A stretch of 12,050 nt of DNA. Source: JBBPYR01 sp038199755 (GTDB lineage Bacteria > Chloroflexota > Ktedonobacteria > Ktedonobacterales > Ktedonobacteraceae). The position numbers were made by a program, and so were the translations under genes. Of the stretch, positions 1-5,750 are shown one piece after another; position 1 is the first letter of the stretch; the number at the start of each line of letters is the position of its first letter. Location: NCBI GenBank assembly GCA_038199755.1, contig JBBPYR010000077.1, forward strand, positions 1-12,050. The letters are read 5' to 3'. The notes under the pieces were generated by a model. The model saw nothing but the letters and a program-made list of their open reading frames with translations, did not search any database and had not been told where the DNA came from.

Positions 1-207
1 AACTATCCTGAAGTGGCTATTCTCGCGGTTGGCAGGTTGCAAGAAAAAGCTATTGTGCAGAATGGCACGATCCTGGCGCGTATGATGATGCCACTCACGC
101 TCTCATTCGATCATCGCCTGATTGATGGCGGCATGAGCGGCCTGTTCATTGCGCGCTTCAAAGAGTTGGTGGAGCATCCGCAGAGATTGATGCTGGATAT
201 GGTATAA
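1..207 (+). CDS. 2-oxo acid dehydrogenase E2 acyltransferase, C-terminal fragment (5' end outside window)
   Basis: This is the last 68 codons of a dihydrolipoamide acyltransferase; the frame is open from base 1 and stops with TAA at 205-207. The E2 core moves the acyl group from lipoyl-lysine to CoA in pyruvate or branched-chain 2-oxo acid dehydrogenase complexes. The signature SFDHRLIDGG is visible: the catalytic His codon is at 112-114 and the Asp codon at 124-126, matching the family motif DHRxxDG. The ending, with an arginine-leucine-rich helix (RFKELVEHPQRLML), is also typical of E2 C-termini. The E3 gene of the same complex type lies downstream on the same strand, but an antisense gene separates them. 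The substrate (pyruvate or branched-chain) cannot be told from this fragment. No true start is visible; the in-frame GTG at 13 is an internal codon. Confidence 0.93.
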   Translation, partial: NYPEVAILAVGRLQEKAIVQNGTILARMMMPLTLSFDHRLIDGGMSGLFIARFKELVEHPQRLMLDMV

Positions 208-250
208 ACCTGGTTTTGAAACATTACATGTTTCGATATGAAATTGTGAG

Positions 251-289
251 GATATTCAACCTGCTACAAATTGTAGCAGGTTGAATATC
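251..289 (+). terminator. 19-bp perfect hairpin after the E2 gene
   Basis: Bases 251-269 are the exact reverse complement of 271-289, centred on A270. The hairpin begins 43 bases after the E2 stop and probably ends that transcript. It lacks a clear run of T after the stem (ctatttgttt follows). Its centre, ctacaaattgtag, is shared with the larger palindrome at 468-544. Confidence 0.6.
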
Positions 290-378
290 GCTATTTGTTT
301 CAAGAGCAAAGGCGATTAGAAGAGGAACATCAGCCTTCACTTTTTGATAGCTTATTGGAGGATGACAAAAATTCATAA
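277..378 (+). other. Possible 3' remnant of a coding sequence
   Basis: This frame reads about 33 codons to a TAA at 376-378, with a charged, protein-like composition (EQRRLEEEHQPSLFDSLLED is part of it). There is no start codon and no ribosome binding site. A stop (274-276) inside the preceding hairpin closes the frame on the left. The segment HQPSLFD resembles the beta-clamp-binding pentapeptide consensus QL(S/D)LF, which occurs in polymerases and some transposases, but this may be chance. It could be a relic of a gene lost between the E2 and E3 genes. From 379 to 467 I see nothing further. Confidence 0.22.
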
Positions 379-467
379 ACGGCAAATCCTCTATTGTATA
401 AGCATAAAGCTCAGATCGAGTTTCCGGTTCCTAGATAGTTAGCGAGAGTCTCACATTCTTTTACCTG

Positions 468-544
468 ATACTCAAGAGTGTCTAAAGAAAATCAACCTCC
501 TACAAATTGTAGGAGGTTGATTTTCTTTAGACACTCTTGAGTAT
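468..544. terminator. 38-bp perfect palindrome at the convergent gene end
   Basis: Bases 468-505 pair without a mismatch to 507-544 around A506. The palindrome begins 5 bases past the stop of the minus-strand beta-propeller gene, so it probably ends that transcript, and it could also stop read-through from E2. The core caacctcctacaaattgtag repeats the core of the hairpin at 251-289 with one compensated base-pair change. No clear U-tract follows on either strand, so Rho-independent release by this element is not certain. As RNA it would form a very long duplex, a plausible RNase III substrate. Confidence 0.65.
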
Positions 545-549
545 TTGTA

Positions 550-2469
550 TTAACTGGCGGTGGTAGCCAGGAAGCTTGTAACGCTTGCTGACGTAGCAGT
601 GCTAATCTGTATGCGCAGGCCACATTGTCCAGCGGTCAAAGAGGTATCAGTTGTGGTGATAGTCCAGGCGGCAGGCTCTGTAGTAGAGGATGCCCAGACC
701 TTTGCGTAGAGCGTTGTGCCAACAACGCGGAAGCGCAAGCTATAGGCTGTATTCGCCGTCGCTTTGAACGTTGCTTGACTCAGGGTCGTGGCGGTGCCGT
801 TGACGCGCTTTTGTACGACCAGTTGTGTACCATTGATGTACGCTTTGTACAAGTTATTCGTGTTTGTCCAACGTAAGACAGCCCCTAGATTGTTATTGGT
901 AAAGGTACTGATCGAACTAGTGAAGAGCACCTCTGCATTGCTTGCCGTTGGTCCAAGAACAGCATTATATGGGCCATTACCATTGGCGATTTGTCCAACA
1001 TTGTTGGCAATCGAGAAGGTTGCAGATGTGCTTGCATCACTGCCCCACGTTTGCCCATCAGATGCCGTTCCCCAGAACTTCTGATTTGCACGCTGGAACG
1101 TGTCCTGAGCGATTGTCGTACCCGGTGTCGGGCTTGGACTTGGGCTGGGGCTTGCAGTCGGACTCACCGTCGGGCTCACCGTTGGGCTCACTGTCGGACT
1201 TACCGTTGGTGACAAGGTGGGTGTCACTGTAACGGAAGAGGTCGCGGTAGCCGTGGGTGTGGATGGTACAAAGTTGAGTGGTGTTGGCGTCGCTGTTCCC
1301 TGCGGAACGCCGACATAGCCCATACCCTGGCGCGTGGTGGTAAAAATGGGATGGCCGTTTTGCCAGTCAATCTCTAGGAATTTGCGGGTATTATTGACCG
1401 TAGCCAGGTTATAAGCGATAGTTCGGGTGGTGGTATCGATGATGTCACCTGAGTCGCCTACTGCAACATAGCGGCCATCACCGATATGGAGCATCCAGCC
1501 TTCTTTGGCGCAATCGTAGAGACAAGGTGTTTCTGTGCCGCCGAGCTTTGGATTTAATGCAATGTCGGCCACCTGCTGAGGGGCAGTGGCTGGCAGCCCA
1601 CTGATATCGAAAACATGCACATAGCTGTTGGGTGTATCAATCAGATACAGTTCTTTCTCGTCAGGCGAGATGGAGATGCCATGGCTAGAGGTCGAGCCGG
1701 CGGGAGCAGTGAAGCCCTTGACGGGAACGGTGTAGAGAATACTGTGGGAAGTCAAGCTACTGACCTGAAAGCCAAGGAAGCCCGTGTGGGTAGTAAAGAC
1801 TAGCGACTCTGAGCCATTGATCGTGAACGGTCGTACACCACCAGCCATCTTGCTGATAGTAGAGCTAATCTTGTTTGTGCTGGTATCAGCAGTGAAGAAG
1901 GTGGAGTTATTTAGTCCACCTAGATAGACCTGCTTGCCTGTAAAGCTCACAATGGTATTGTGGGCCGCATTGCCTGATACGGTAAAAATTGTACCTCGAA
2001 CAGTGCCATCACTGATATTAATGACGCGCCATGTTCCGTCATAGGCAGCTTCTCCGTCAGGCATATAAATTGTTTGACCATCGGGGGAGATAGCTCCACT
2101 ATCGATACCAAATGAGTAATTCTGGGTCCAGACAATTTTGTCTTGTAGCAGATCATATTTGAGCAATGAGCCGTTGCCGTGTACACCGCCATCGCCATGA
2201 TAGCTTATATAGAGCGAGCCAGAGGCTGGGTCGGCAATAATACCACGTCCACCATCAGTCATGGGCAAACTAATTTGTTTGACCAGTTGGAAGTTGTTAT
2301 CCATGTCATAAACATAAAGCGTGCGATCAGGGAAAACGTAGAAATAGTGTTGGATAGAACTAGCTGCACGTGCTGAAGGATGCCCTTTGAATATGAAGAA
2401 AAGGGGGGACATCGCGAGTACTAGCAGCACGAGGCAAAGAGTTGATTTCTTGAGTATGTGTTTTTTCAA
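550..2469 (-). CDS. Secreted beta-propeller protein with Ser/Pro/Thr linker and C-terminal LamG-like domain
   Basis: A 639-residue exported protein of unknown substrate. Residues 1-36 form a signal peptide: basic start (MKKHILKK), hydrophobic core, and a likely cleavage after SARA. Residues about 40-390 hold repeated beta-propeller-like strands of the YncE/YVTN type, such as GAISPDGQTIYMPDG (126-140) and ISISPDEKELYLID (265-278). Residues 391-452 are a Ser/Pro/Thr linker with SPTV repeats. Residues 453-639 form a beta-rich domain starting DTFQRANQKFWGTASDGQTW, resembling LamG/concanavalin-like modules of secreted proteins. The start is TTG, because TAA lies two codons upstream in frame and AAGGA sits 7 bases before it. 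A CLYDC pair (316/320) may form a disulfide. The gene lies antisense between E2 and E3 genes, suggesting insertion. Sugar or surface binding is an inference; no enzymatic motif is seen. Confidence 0.82.
   Translation of the reverse strand: MKKHILKKSTLCLVLLVLAMSPLFFIFKGHPSARAASSIQHYFYVFPDRTLYVYDMDNNFQLVKQISLPMTDGGRGIIADPASGSLYISYHGDGGVHGNGSLLKYDLLQDKIVWTQNYSFGIDSGAISPDGQTIYMPDGEAAYDGTWRVINISDGTVRGTIFTVSGNAAHNTIVSFTGKQVYLGGLNNSTFFTADTSTNKISSTISKMAGGVRPFTINGSESLVFTTHTGFLGFQVSSLTSHSILYTVPVKGFTAPAGSTSSHGISISPDEKELYLIDTPNSYVHVFDISGLPATAPQQVADIALNPKLGGTETPCLYDCAKEGWMLHIGDGRYVAVGDSGDIIDTTTRTIAYNLATVNNTRKFLEIDWQNGHPIFTTTRQGMGYVGVPQGTATPTPLNFVPSTPTATATSSVTVTPTLSPTVSPTVSPTVSPTVSPTASPSPSPSPTPGTTIAQDTFQRANQKFWGTASDGQTWGSDASTSATFSIANNVGQIANGNGPYNAVLGPTASNAEVLFTSSISTFTNNNLGAVLRWTNTNNLYKAYINGTQLVVQKRVNGTATTLSQATFKATANTAYSLRFRVVGTTLYAKVWASSTTEPAAWTITTTDTSLTAGQCGLRIQISTATSASVTSFLATTAS
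1157..1204 (-). repeat. Four 12-bp tandem repeats encoding SPTV
   Basis: Four consecutive 12-base units, close to gtcgggctcacc, encode the SPTV repeats of the linker in the secreted beta-propeller protein. Units differ at one to three positions, several of them synonymous. An SP/TP dipeptide tract continues to the left. Such in-frame repeats can change copy number between strains and so change linker length. Confidence 0.85.
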
Positions 2470-2672
2470 TGCTTATTCCTTTTACATACATTGTGCTGAA
2501 ATTGAGAACCACGCTGTTTAAGAGAACGGTCAGATTAGGAAAACTGTTTGGTAATTAAGGGACCTGTATTGATGCCGCTTACAATCGATCAATTTTATTG
2601 TGGATGCATAACCTATACTGCCACTCTCATGGGAAGCATACCTCTTTATAGTTAAACGTCAGTGTGAATGAG

Positions 2673-2701
2673 GTTATAAAAGGATAATAAATTGCGATCA
2701 A
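2673..2701 (-). promoter_or_regulatory. Candidate promoter of the beta-propeller gene
   Basis: On the minus strand a TTGATC box (2696-2701) and a TATAAC box (2673-2678) are separated by exactly 17 bases. Transcription would start near 2666, giving a leader of about 200 bases. The match is moderate (4/6 and 5/6), and the region is AT-rich, so chance matches are possible. The rest of 2470-2670 shows no gene. Confidence 0.35.
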
Positions 2702-2715
2702 TGGTTACGTATTCA

Positions 2716-2751
2716 TCACCGCTCTTCGATGTGTGAATGTTTCAGCGGTGA
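2716..2751. promoter_or_regulatory. Inverted repeat next to the E3 promoter, operator-like
   Basis: The 8-base arms tcaccgct (2716-2723) and agcggtga (2744-2751) are exact reverse complements with a 20-base spacer. They cover the -35 region just upstream of the extended -10 at 2756-2764. Two half-sites about 28 bases centre to centre would suit a dimeric regulator, but no regulator is identified. Confidence 0.35.
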
Positions 2752-2755
2752 CGCA

Positions 2756-2764
2756 TGGTATAAT
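2756..2764 (+). promoter_or_regulatory. Extended -10 promoter of the E3 gene
   Basis: TGGTATAAT is a perfect extended -10 element (TGN plus TATAAT). No good -35 box lies 16-18 bases upstream, which is common when the extended -10 is present. Transcription would start near 2771, about 31 bases before the ATG at 2802. This also argues against the in-frame GTG at 2733 as start. Confidence 0.6.
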
Positions 2765-2787
2765 GATGCAGGCGAAAGAGATAGAGA

Positions 2788-2794
2788 AAGAAGG
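2788..2794 (+). promoter_or_regulatory. Ribosome binding site that fixes the E3 start
   Basis: An AAG-rich site ending in AAGG (2791-2794) lies 7 bases before the ATG at 2802. Neither the upstream GTG (2733) nor the ATG pair (2763/2766) has a comparable site, and the protein from 2802 begins as E3 proteins usually do. Confidence 0.7.
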
Positions 2795-2801
2795 CAGAGC
2801 A

Positions 2802-4169
2802 ATGGTTGTTGGCGATGTTACAACGGCGGTCGATGTCCTAGTGTTGGGGTCTGGTCCTGCTGGCTATGTGGCGGCCATTCGTGCGGCACAGTTGGGACGC
2901 TTTGTCACGCTGGTTGATCCGGGGCCAATGGGCGGCACCTGCCTGAATCGTGGCTGTATTCCGCTCAAGGCCTTGGTTTCCTCTTCGGAACGCTATTATC
3001 AGACGCGGCAAGAGGAACTGGCGATGATGGGCATTGAGGCCGAGGCGGTTTCCTTTGATTGGACGAAGATGCAAGCCTGGAAAGAAAGTGTAGTAAACCG
3101 CCTCTCCGATGGTGTGCGCCGCCTGCTCTCCGGCAATAAGGTTGAGATAGTCATAGGAACTGGCTGGTTTCTGAACGAAAAAGAGGTGCGTGTCGAGGGC
3201 GAACATGGCTCACACCGTTTCAAATTCGAGCAGTGCATTATTGCGACTGGTGGTGAGGCGCGACCCGTACCCGATCTGCTGTATGATGGTAAAGAGGTGT
3301 TGACGCCTGAACAGGCACTGCAACTTCCGCAATTACCCGCGACGATAGCTGTGCATGGTGATGATTATATCGCGTTGGAACTGGCAAGCGTACTGGCACG
3401 GCTCGGCGTCGGCGTCAAGCTGTATATTCCTGGTGAGCAATTATTGGCTGGTGTGGATGCGGCGGCATTGCGCCTCGTGCAGGCGGGTTTGCGTAAGATG
3501 GGCGTGCAAATCATACCCAAAACAGCTGTCGCGCAGGTGGTGGAGCGTCCGTTGGTTATCGCGAATGGTGTCAAACCGCGTGTAGATGGCCTGCACCTTG
3601 CTGCGATGAAGGTGCAGTTGAATGAGCAGGGCGGTATTGCGGTCAATAGTATGCAGCAGAGCAGCGTTACGGATATCTACGCGGTGGGAGATTGCACGGG
3701 TGGGCGCGCCCTGGCAACTATTGCCATCAAGCAGGCGAAGGTGGCGGCGGAGGTTATCGCGGGCCAGCGAGTGCAGTTCGCTCCACTGGTGACGCCGCTG
3801 GTAGTGCATACGACGCCTGAACTGGCAACGGTGGGCTACTCCGCGCAAGAGGCGGTGAGCGCGGGTTACAAGGTTGTCACGGGGCGTTATCCCTTTGCCG
3901 CCAATGGCCGCTCATTGACACTGGGTGCTGATAATGGTGTCGCTATGGTGGTCGCCGACGCCGAAAATGGGGCTATCCTCGGCGCGACCTTCGTGGGTCC
4001 ACGCGCTGGCGACCTGATTGGACAGGCTACACTGGCCATTGAGATGGGAGCGACGCTGACCGATCTCTCCGAGGTGCTGTATGCCCACCCCGGCCTCAGC
4101 GAGACGCTGCAAGAGAGCAGCGAACATGCCTTGGGGAAGGCGATTCATATCCTTGCCCGTAGAGATTAG
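2802..4169 (+). CDS. lpdA: Dihydrolipoamide dehydrogenase (E3) with degenerate NAD-binding motif
   Basis: A 455-residue flavoprotein disulfide reductase that normally reoxidises dihydrolipoyl groups of E2 and passes electrons through FAD to NAD+. The FAD motif GSGPAG is at 16-21, the redox disulfide C47-LNRG-C52 is intact, ATGG is at 148-151, and the second FAD motif ends in AVGD. The catalytic pair H429 and E434 (AHPGLSE) is present. The NAD-binding domain is unusual: where E3 proteins have GxGxxG, this one reads GDDYIA (186-191), and the acidic residue at the end of the second strand is Ile209. The stretch from about 230 to 260 is also shorter than in typical E3. It is probably the E3 of the complex whose E2 ends at 207, but a paralogue with altered cofactor use is possible. 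It has its own promoter; a G/C-rich repeat follows directly. Confidence 0.9.
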   Translation: MVVGDVTTAVDVLVLGSGPAGYVAAIRAAQLGRFVTLVDPGPMGGTCLNRGCIPLKALVSSSERYYQTRQEELAMMGIEAEAVSFDWTKMQAWKESVVNRLSDGVRRLLSGNKVEIVIGTGWFLNEKEVRVEGEHGSHRFKFEQCIIATGGEARPVPDLLYDGKEVLTPEQALQLPQLPATIAVHGDDYIALELASVLARLGVGVKLYIPGEQLLAGVDAAALRLVQAGLRKMGVQIIPKTAVAQVVERPLVIANGVKPRVDGLHLAAMKVQLNEQGGIAVNSMQQSSVTDIYAVGDCTGGRALATIAIKQAKVAAEVIAGQRVQFAPLVTPLVVHTTPELATVGYSAQEAVSAGYKVVTGRYPFAANGRSLTLGADNGVAMVVADAENGAILGATFVGPRAGDLIGQATLAIEMGATLTDLSEVLYAHPGLSETLQESSEHALGKAIHILARRD

Positions 4170-4170
4170 G

Positions 4171-4244
4171 GGCTGGCTTTAGTATCTCTTGCACGGGCGA
4201 CCCAAGGGTCCCAGCCCCGCCTCGTCCGCTGCCCCCGCCCCTAC
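4171..4244 (-). repeat. Half copy of a G/C-rich intergenic repeat (copy A)
   Basis: Read on the minus strand, this begins gtaggggcgggggcagcgga and continues through ggacccttgggtcgcccgtg. It matches the start of the copy at the right edge with only scattered differences over about 55 bases, then more loosely. It starts 2 bases after the E3 stop codon. An internal palindrome gacccaagggtc (4199-4210) and an outer pair ggggctgg/ccagcccc (4169-4176 and 4211-4218) could fold as a stem and may act as the E3 transcript end. Confidence 0.7.
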
Positions 4245-4277
4245 TGTTGCCCATTGGAGATGTATAATAGTATTACG

Positions 4278-4306
4278 TTGTATAAGATGAGAGAAAATTG
4301 TATATA
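4278..4306 (+). promoter_or_regulatory. Candidate promoter of the small PLDc_N-like gene
   Basis: TTGTAT (4278-4283) and TATATA (4301-4306) are 17 bases apart, each matching 4 of 6 consensus bases. A perfect TATAAT at 4263-4268 is an alternative -10, but its -35 position falls in the G/C-rich repeat and does not match. Confidence 0.35.
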
Positions 4307-4340
4307 AACGCTGTTTTGAGTTACATGAAAAGGCACTGCT

Positions 4341-4811
4341 ATGGATTTTATGATGCATCTCTTTCAAGGGGCAGGAAGCATTATTTCTTTTGTGGGAACG
4401 ATCTTTTGGATTGTCATGATGATCGATTGTCTGCGTAGTAGTATCCGCCACAAGGGACGCTGGATGATCTTTATGCTAATCACGAACTGGGTTGGTGCAG
4501 TGGTCTACTTCTTTGTGGTGCGTCCTTCGATCCTCAATCCGGTCTTCAACTTTTTACAAAACATGTTTTTAGGGCAACGCCCACCCGTTATGCGCCAGCA
4601 ACCACCACCGCAGACCCGCGTGGATCCACTTGCCTCTACACCCTATCGTGATTATCAGCAAGGCTATAAGGTGCAGGAGCCGTACTACCAACCTGCAGCA
4701 TCTCCGTCTCAACCCCTTCCACAGGCTGCACCTGAGCAATCAGCATCCTATCCGTCTTATGAGCAACCACAGGCATCGTATCCCGAAATGCCACCGATGC
4801 AGCAGCAATAA
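4341..4811 (+). CDS. Small PLDc_N-like membrane protein with Pro/Gln/Tyr-rich tail
   Basis: A 156-residue protein with two predicted membrane helices (about 12-30 and 41-60) and a long disordered tail. The helices carry the pattern of the phospholipase D N-terminal (PLDc_N) two-helix module: FWIVMMIDCLRS, a basic loop, then a Trp-led helix ending GAVVYFFVVRP. No HKD catalytic motif follows, so this is not a phospholipase by itself. Residues 80-156 are rich in Pro, Gln, Ser and Tyr (for example QPPPQTRVDP and YPEMPPMQQQ). The tail probably faces the cytoplasm or outside as an interaction surface, but the topology is not settled. The ATG at 4341 has AAAAGG 7 bases upstream. It is a single-gene unit closed by the hairpin at 4823-4881. 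Its function is unknown. Confidence 0.75.
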   Translation: MDFMMHLFQGAGSIISFVGTIFWIVMMIDCLRSSIRHKGRWMIFMLITNWVGAVVYFFVVRPSILNPVFNFLQNMFLGQRPPVMRQQPPPQTRVDPLASTPYRDYQQGYKVQEPYYQPAASPSQPLPQAAPEQSASYPSYEQPQASYPEMPPMQQQ

Positions 4812-4822
4812 TGTAATAACGT

Positions 4823-4881
4823 ATGTGTACATAACACGAGGCCCGTGGACATCATCCACGGGCCTCGTGTTATGTACACAT
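4823..4881 (+). terminator. 27-bp perfect hairpin after the PLDc_N-like gene
   Basis: Bases 4823-4849 are the exact reverse complement of 4855-4881, leaving a 5-base loop (catca). It starts 11 bases after the stop codon. The stem is much longer than usual intrinsic terminators and is followed by gctttcgtgg rather than a run of T. It also insulates the promoter at 4893. Confidence 0.7.
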
Positions 4882-4892
4882 GCTTTCGTGGC

Positions 4893-4921
4893 TTGACATT
4901 CTCTCTTTATTTTGATATAAA
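4893..4921 (+). promoter_or_regulatory. Strong sigma-70 promoter of the ArsR-phosphotransferase operon
   Basis: TTGACA (4893-4898) is a perfect -35 box. TATAAA (4916-4921) is 17 bases downstream and preceded by TGA, which adds an extended -10. Transcription would start near 4928, about 32 bases before the ATG at 4960. Confidence 0.75.
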
Positions 4922-4932
4922 TCTAATTAGAT
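4921..4932. promoter_or_regulatory. Palindrome at the transcription start, possible ArsR operator
   Basis: The 12-base perfect palindrome atctaattagat covers the end of the -10 box and the expected start of transcription. ArsR-family proteins often bind AT-rich dyads at this place in their own promoters, so autorepression by the gene at 4960 is a reasonable guess. Confidence 0.45.
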
Positions 4933-4959
4933 GAAAAACTATATAGAAAGAGGAGATGT

Positions 4960-5733
4960 ATGTCACAGGAAGAGTTTCAAGCCTTTCTCCAGGTCTTTAA
5001 GGCTCTGGCAGATGAAAATAGGCTCAAGTTGTTGGGAATTCTGGCGAATGGTGAGCGTAGTGTGGAGGAGTTGGCGGCATTGCTCAAGTTGAAGGCACCT
5101 ACGGTTTCACACCACTTGGCGCGTCTACGGGAGTTACACCTGGTTGGTATGCGCTCCGATGGGAATACGCACTATTACTGGCTGGACACTGAGGGGTTGC
5201 GCCAGATCAACAAACACTTGTTGACACCTGAAAAAATGGCCTCACTGGTTGATGATATCGAGGGAGATGCGTGGGAGCGCAAGGTGCTGCATGACTTCTT
5301 TGAGGGCACCCACCTCAAGGAGATACCGGCCAGCGTGAAGAAACGGGGTGTGATTCTGAAATGGCTGGCGAACCAGTTTGCATATGGTGTGAAGTACAAG
5401 GAGGCTGAGGTGAATGAGCTGCTGCAGCGGCACCATCCTGACTCTGCCTATCTGCGCCGTGAGCTGATTAGTAGTGGGAGTGCTTTGATGCAGCGCGACC
5501 ATGCTATCTATTGGCGTGTCTCGCCAGAACTGCTTGATGCGGAAAAGAGACGCGAGATTTTTGAGTGTGTGATGGCGCGGTTTGAGCCATACAAGCTGTA
5601 TAGTGAGGCGGAAGTGAATGAGATTATCAGTAAGCAGCATGCCGATTACCCCTTCATTTGCCGCGCCTTGCTGGACGAGCAGGTGCTGGTGCAGAACGCG
5701 AACGGGTATGTCTTCTTTCCGACGAAGCATTAG
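4960..5733 (+). CDS. ArsR-type transcriptional regulator with two DUF2087 segments
   Basis: A 257-residue regulator. Residues about 8-85 form an ArsR winged helix: FKALADENRLKLLGIL, a recognition helix near 46-60 (APTVSHHLARLRELH) and a wing ending THYYWL. The metal site ELCVCDL of ArsR/SmtB sensors is absent, so metal sensing by that site is unlikely. Residues 112-186 match the DUF2087 pattern, with KEIPASVKKRGVILKWLA, YKEAEVNELL, the H/D pair and RREL. Residues 200-253 repeat the second half of it (YSEAEVNEII, HADY, ALLDEQVLV), so there are about one and a half to two copies. The ATG is preceded by AAGAGGAG at normal spacing. It is first in an operon with the phosphotransferase gene 17 bases downstream. 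The signal it senses is unknown. Confidence 0.88.
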   Translation: MSQEEFQAFLQVFKALADENRLKLLGILANGERSVEELAALLKLKAPTVSHHLARLRELHLVGMRSDGNTHYYWLDTEGLRQINKHLLTPEKMASLVDDIEGDAWERKVLHDFFEGTHLKEIPASVKKRGVILKWLANQFAYGVKYKEAEVNELLQRHHPDSAYLRRELISSGSALMQRDHAIYWRVSPELLDAEKRREIFECVMARFEPYKLYSEAEVNEIISKQHADYPFICRALLDEQVLVQNANGYVFFPTKH

Positions 5734-5750
5734 TATTACGGAAAGGTAGG

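Noticed and set aside
208..550. CRISPR array or tRNA in the palindrome-rich spacer
   Set aside because: Only two related palindromes of different length are present, without regular spacers, and no cloverleaf can be drawn.
2733..2801. Earlier GTG start of the E3 gene, adding 23 residues
   Set aside because: It has no ribosome site and lies upstream of the extended -10 at 2756-2764, so it would not be on the transcript. The ATG at 2802 has a good site and gives a normal N-terminus.
3441..3848. Long antisense frame inside the E3 gene
   Set aside because: It is a shadow of the strongly supported plus-strand coding region, with no family features or ribosome site.
5658..5750. Upstream start of the phosphotransferase inside the regulator gene
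   Set aside because: It would add 31 Arg/Gly/Ala-rich residues outside the fold and has no ribosome site; the ATG at 5751 follows GGAAAGG.
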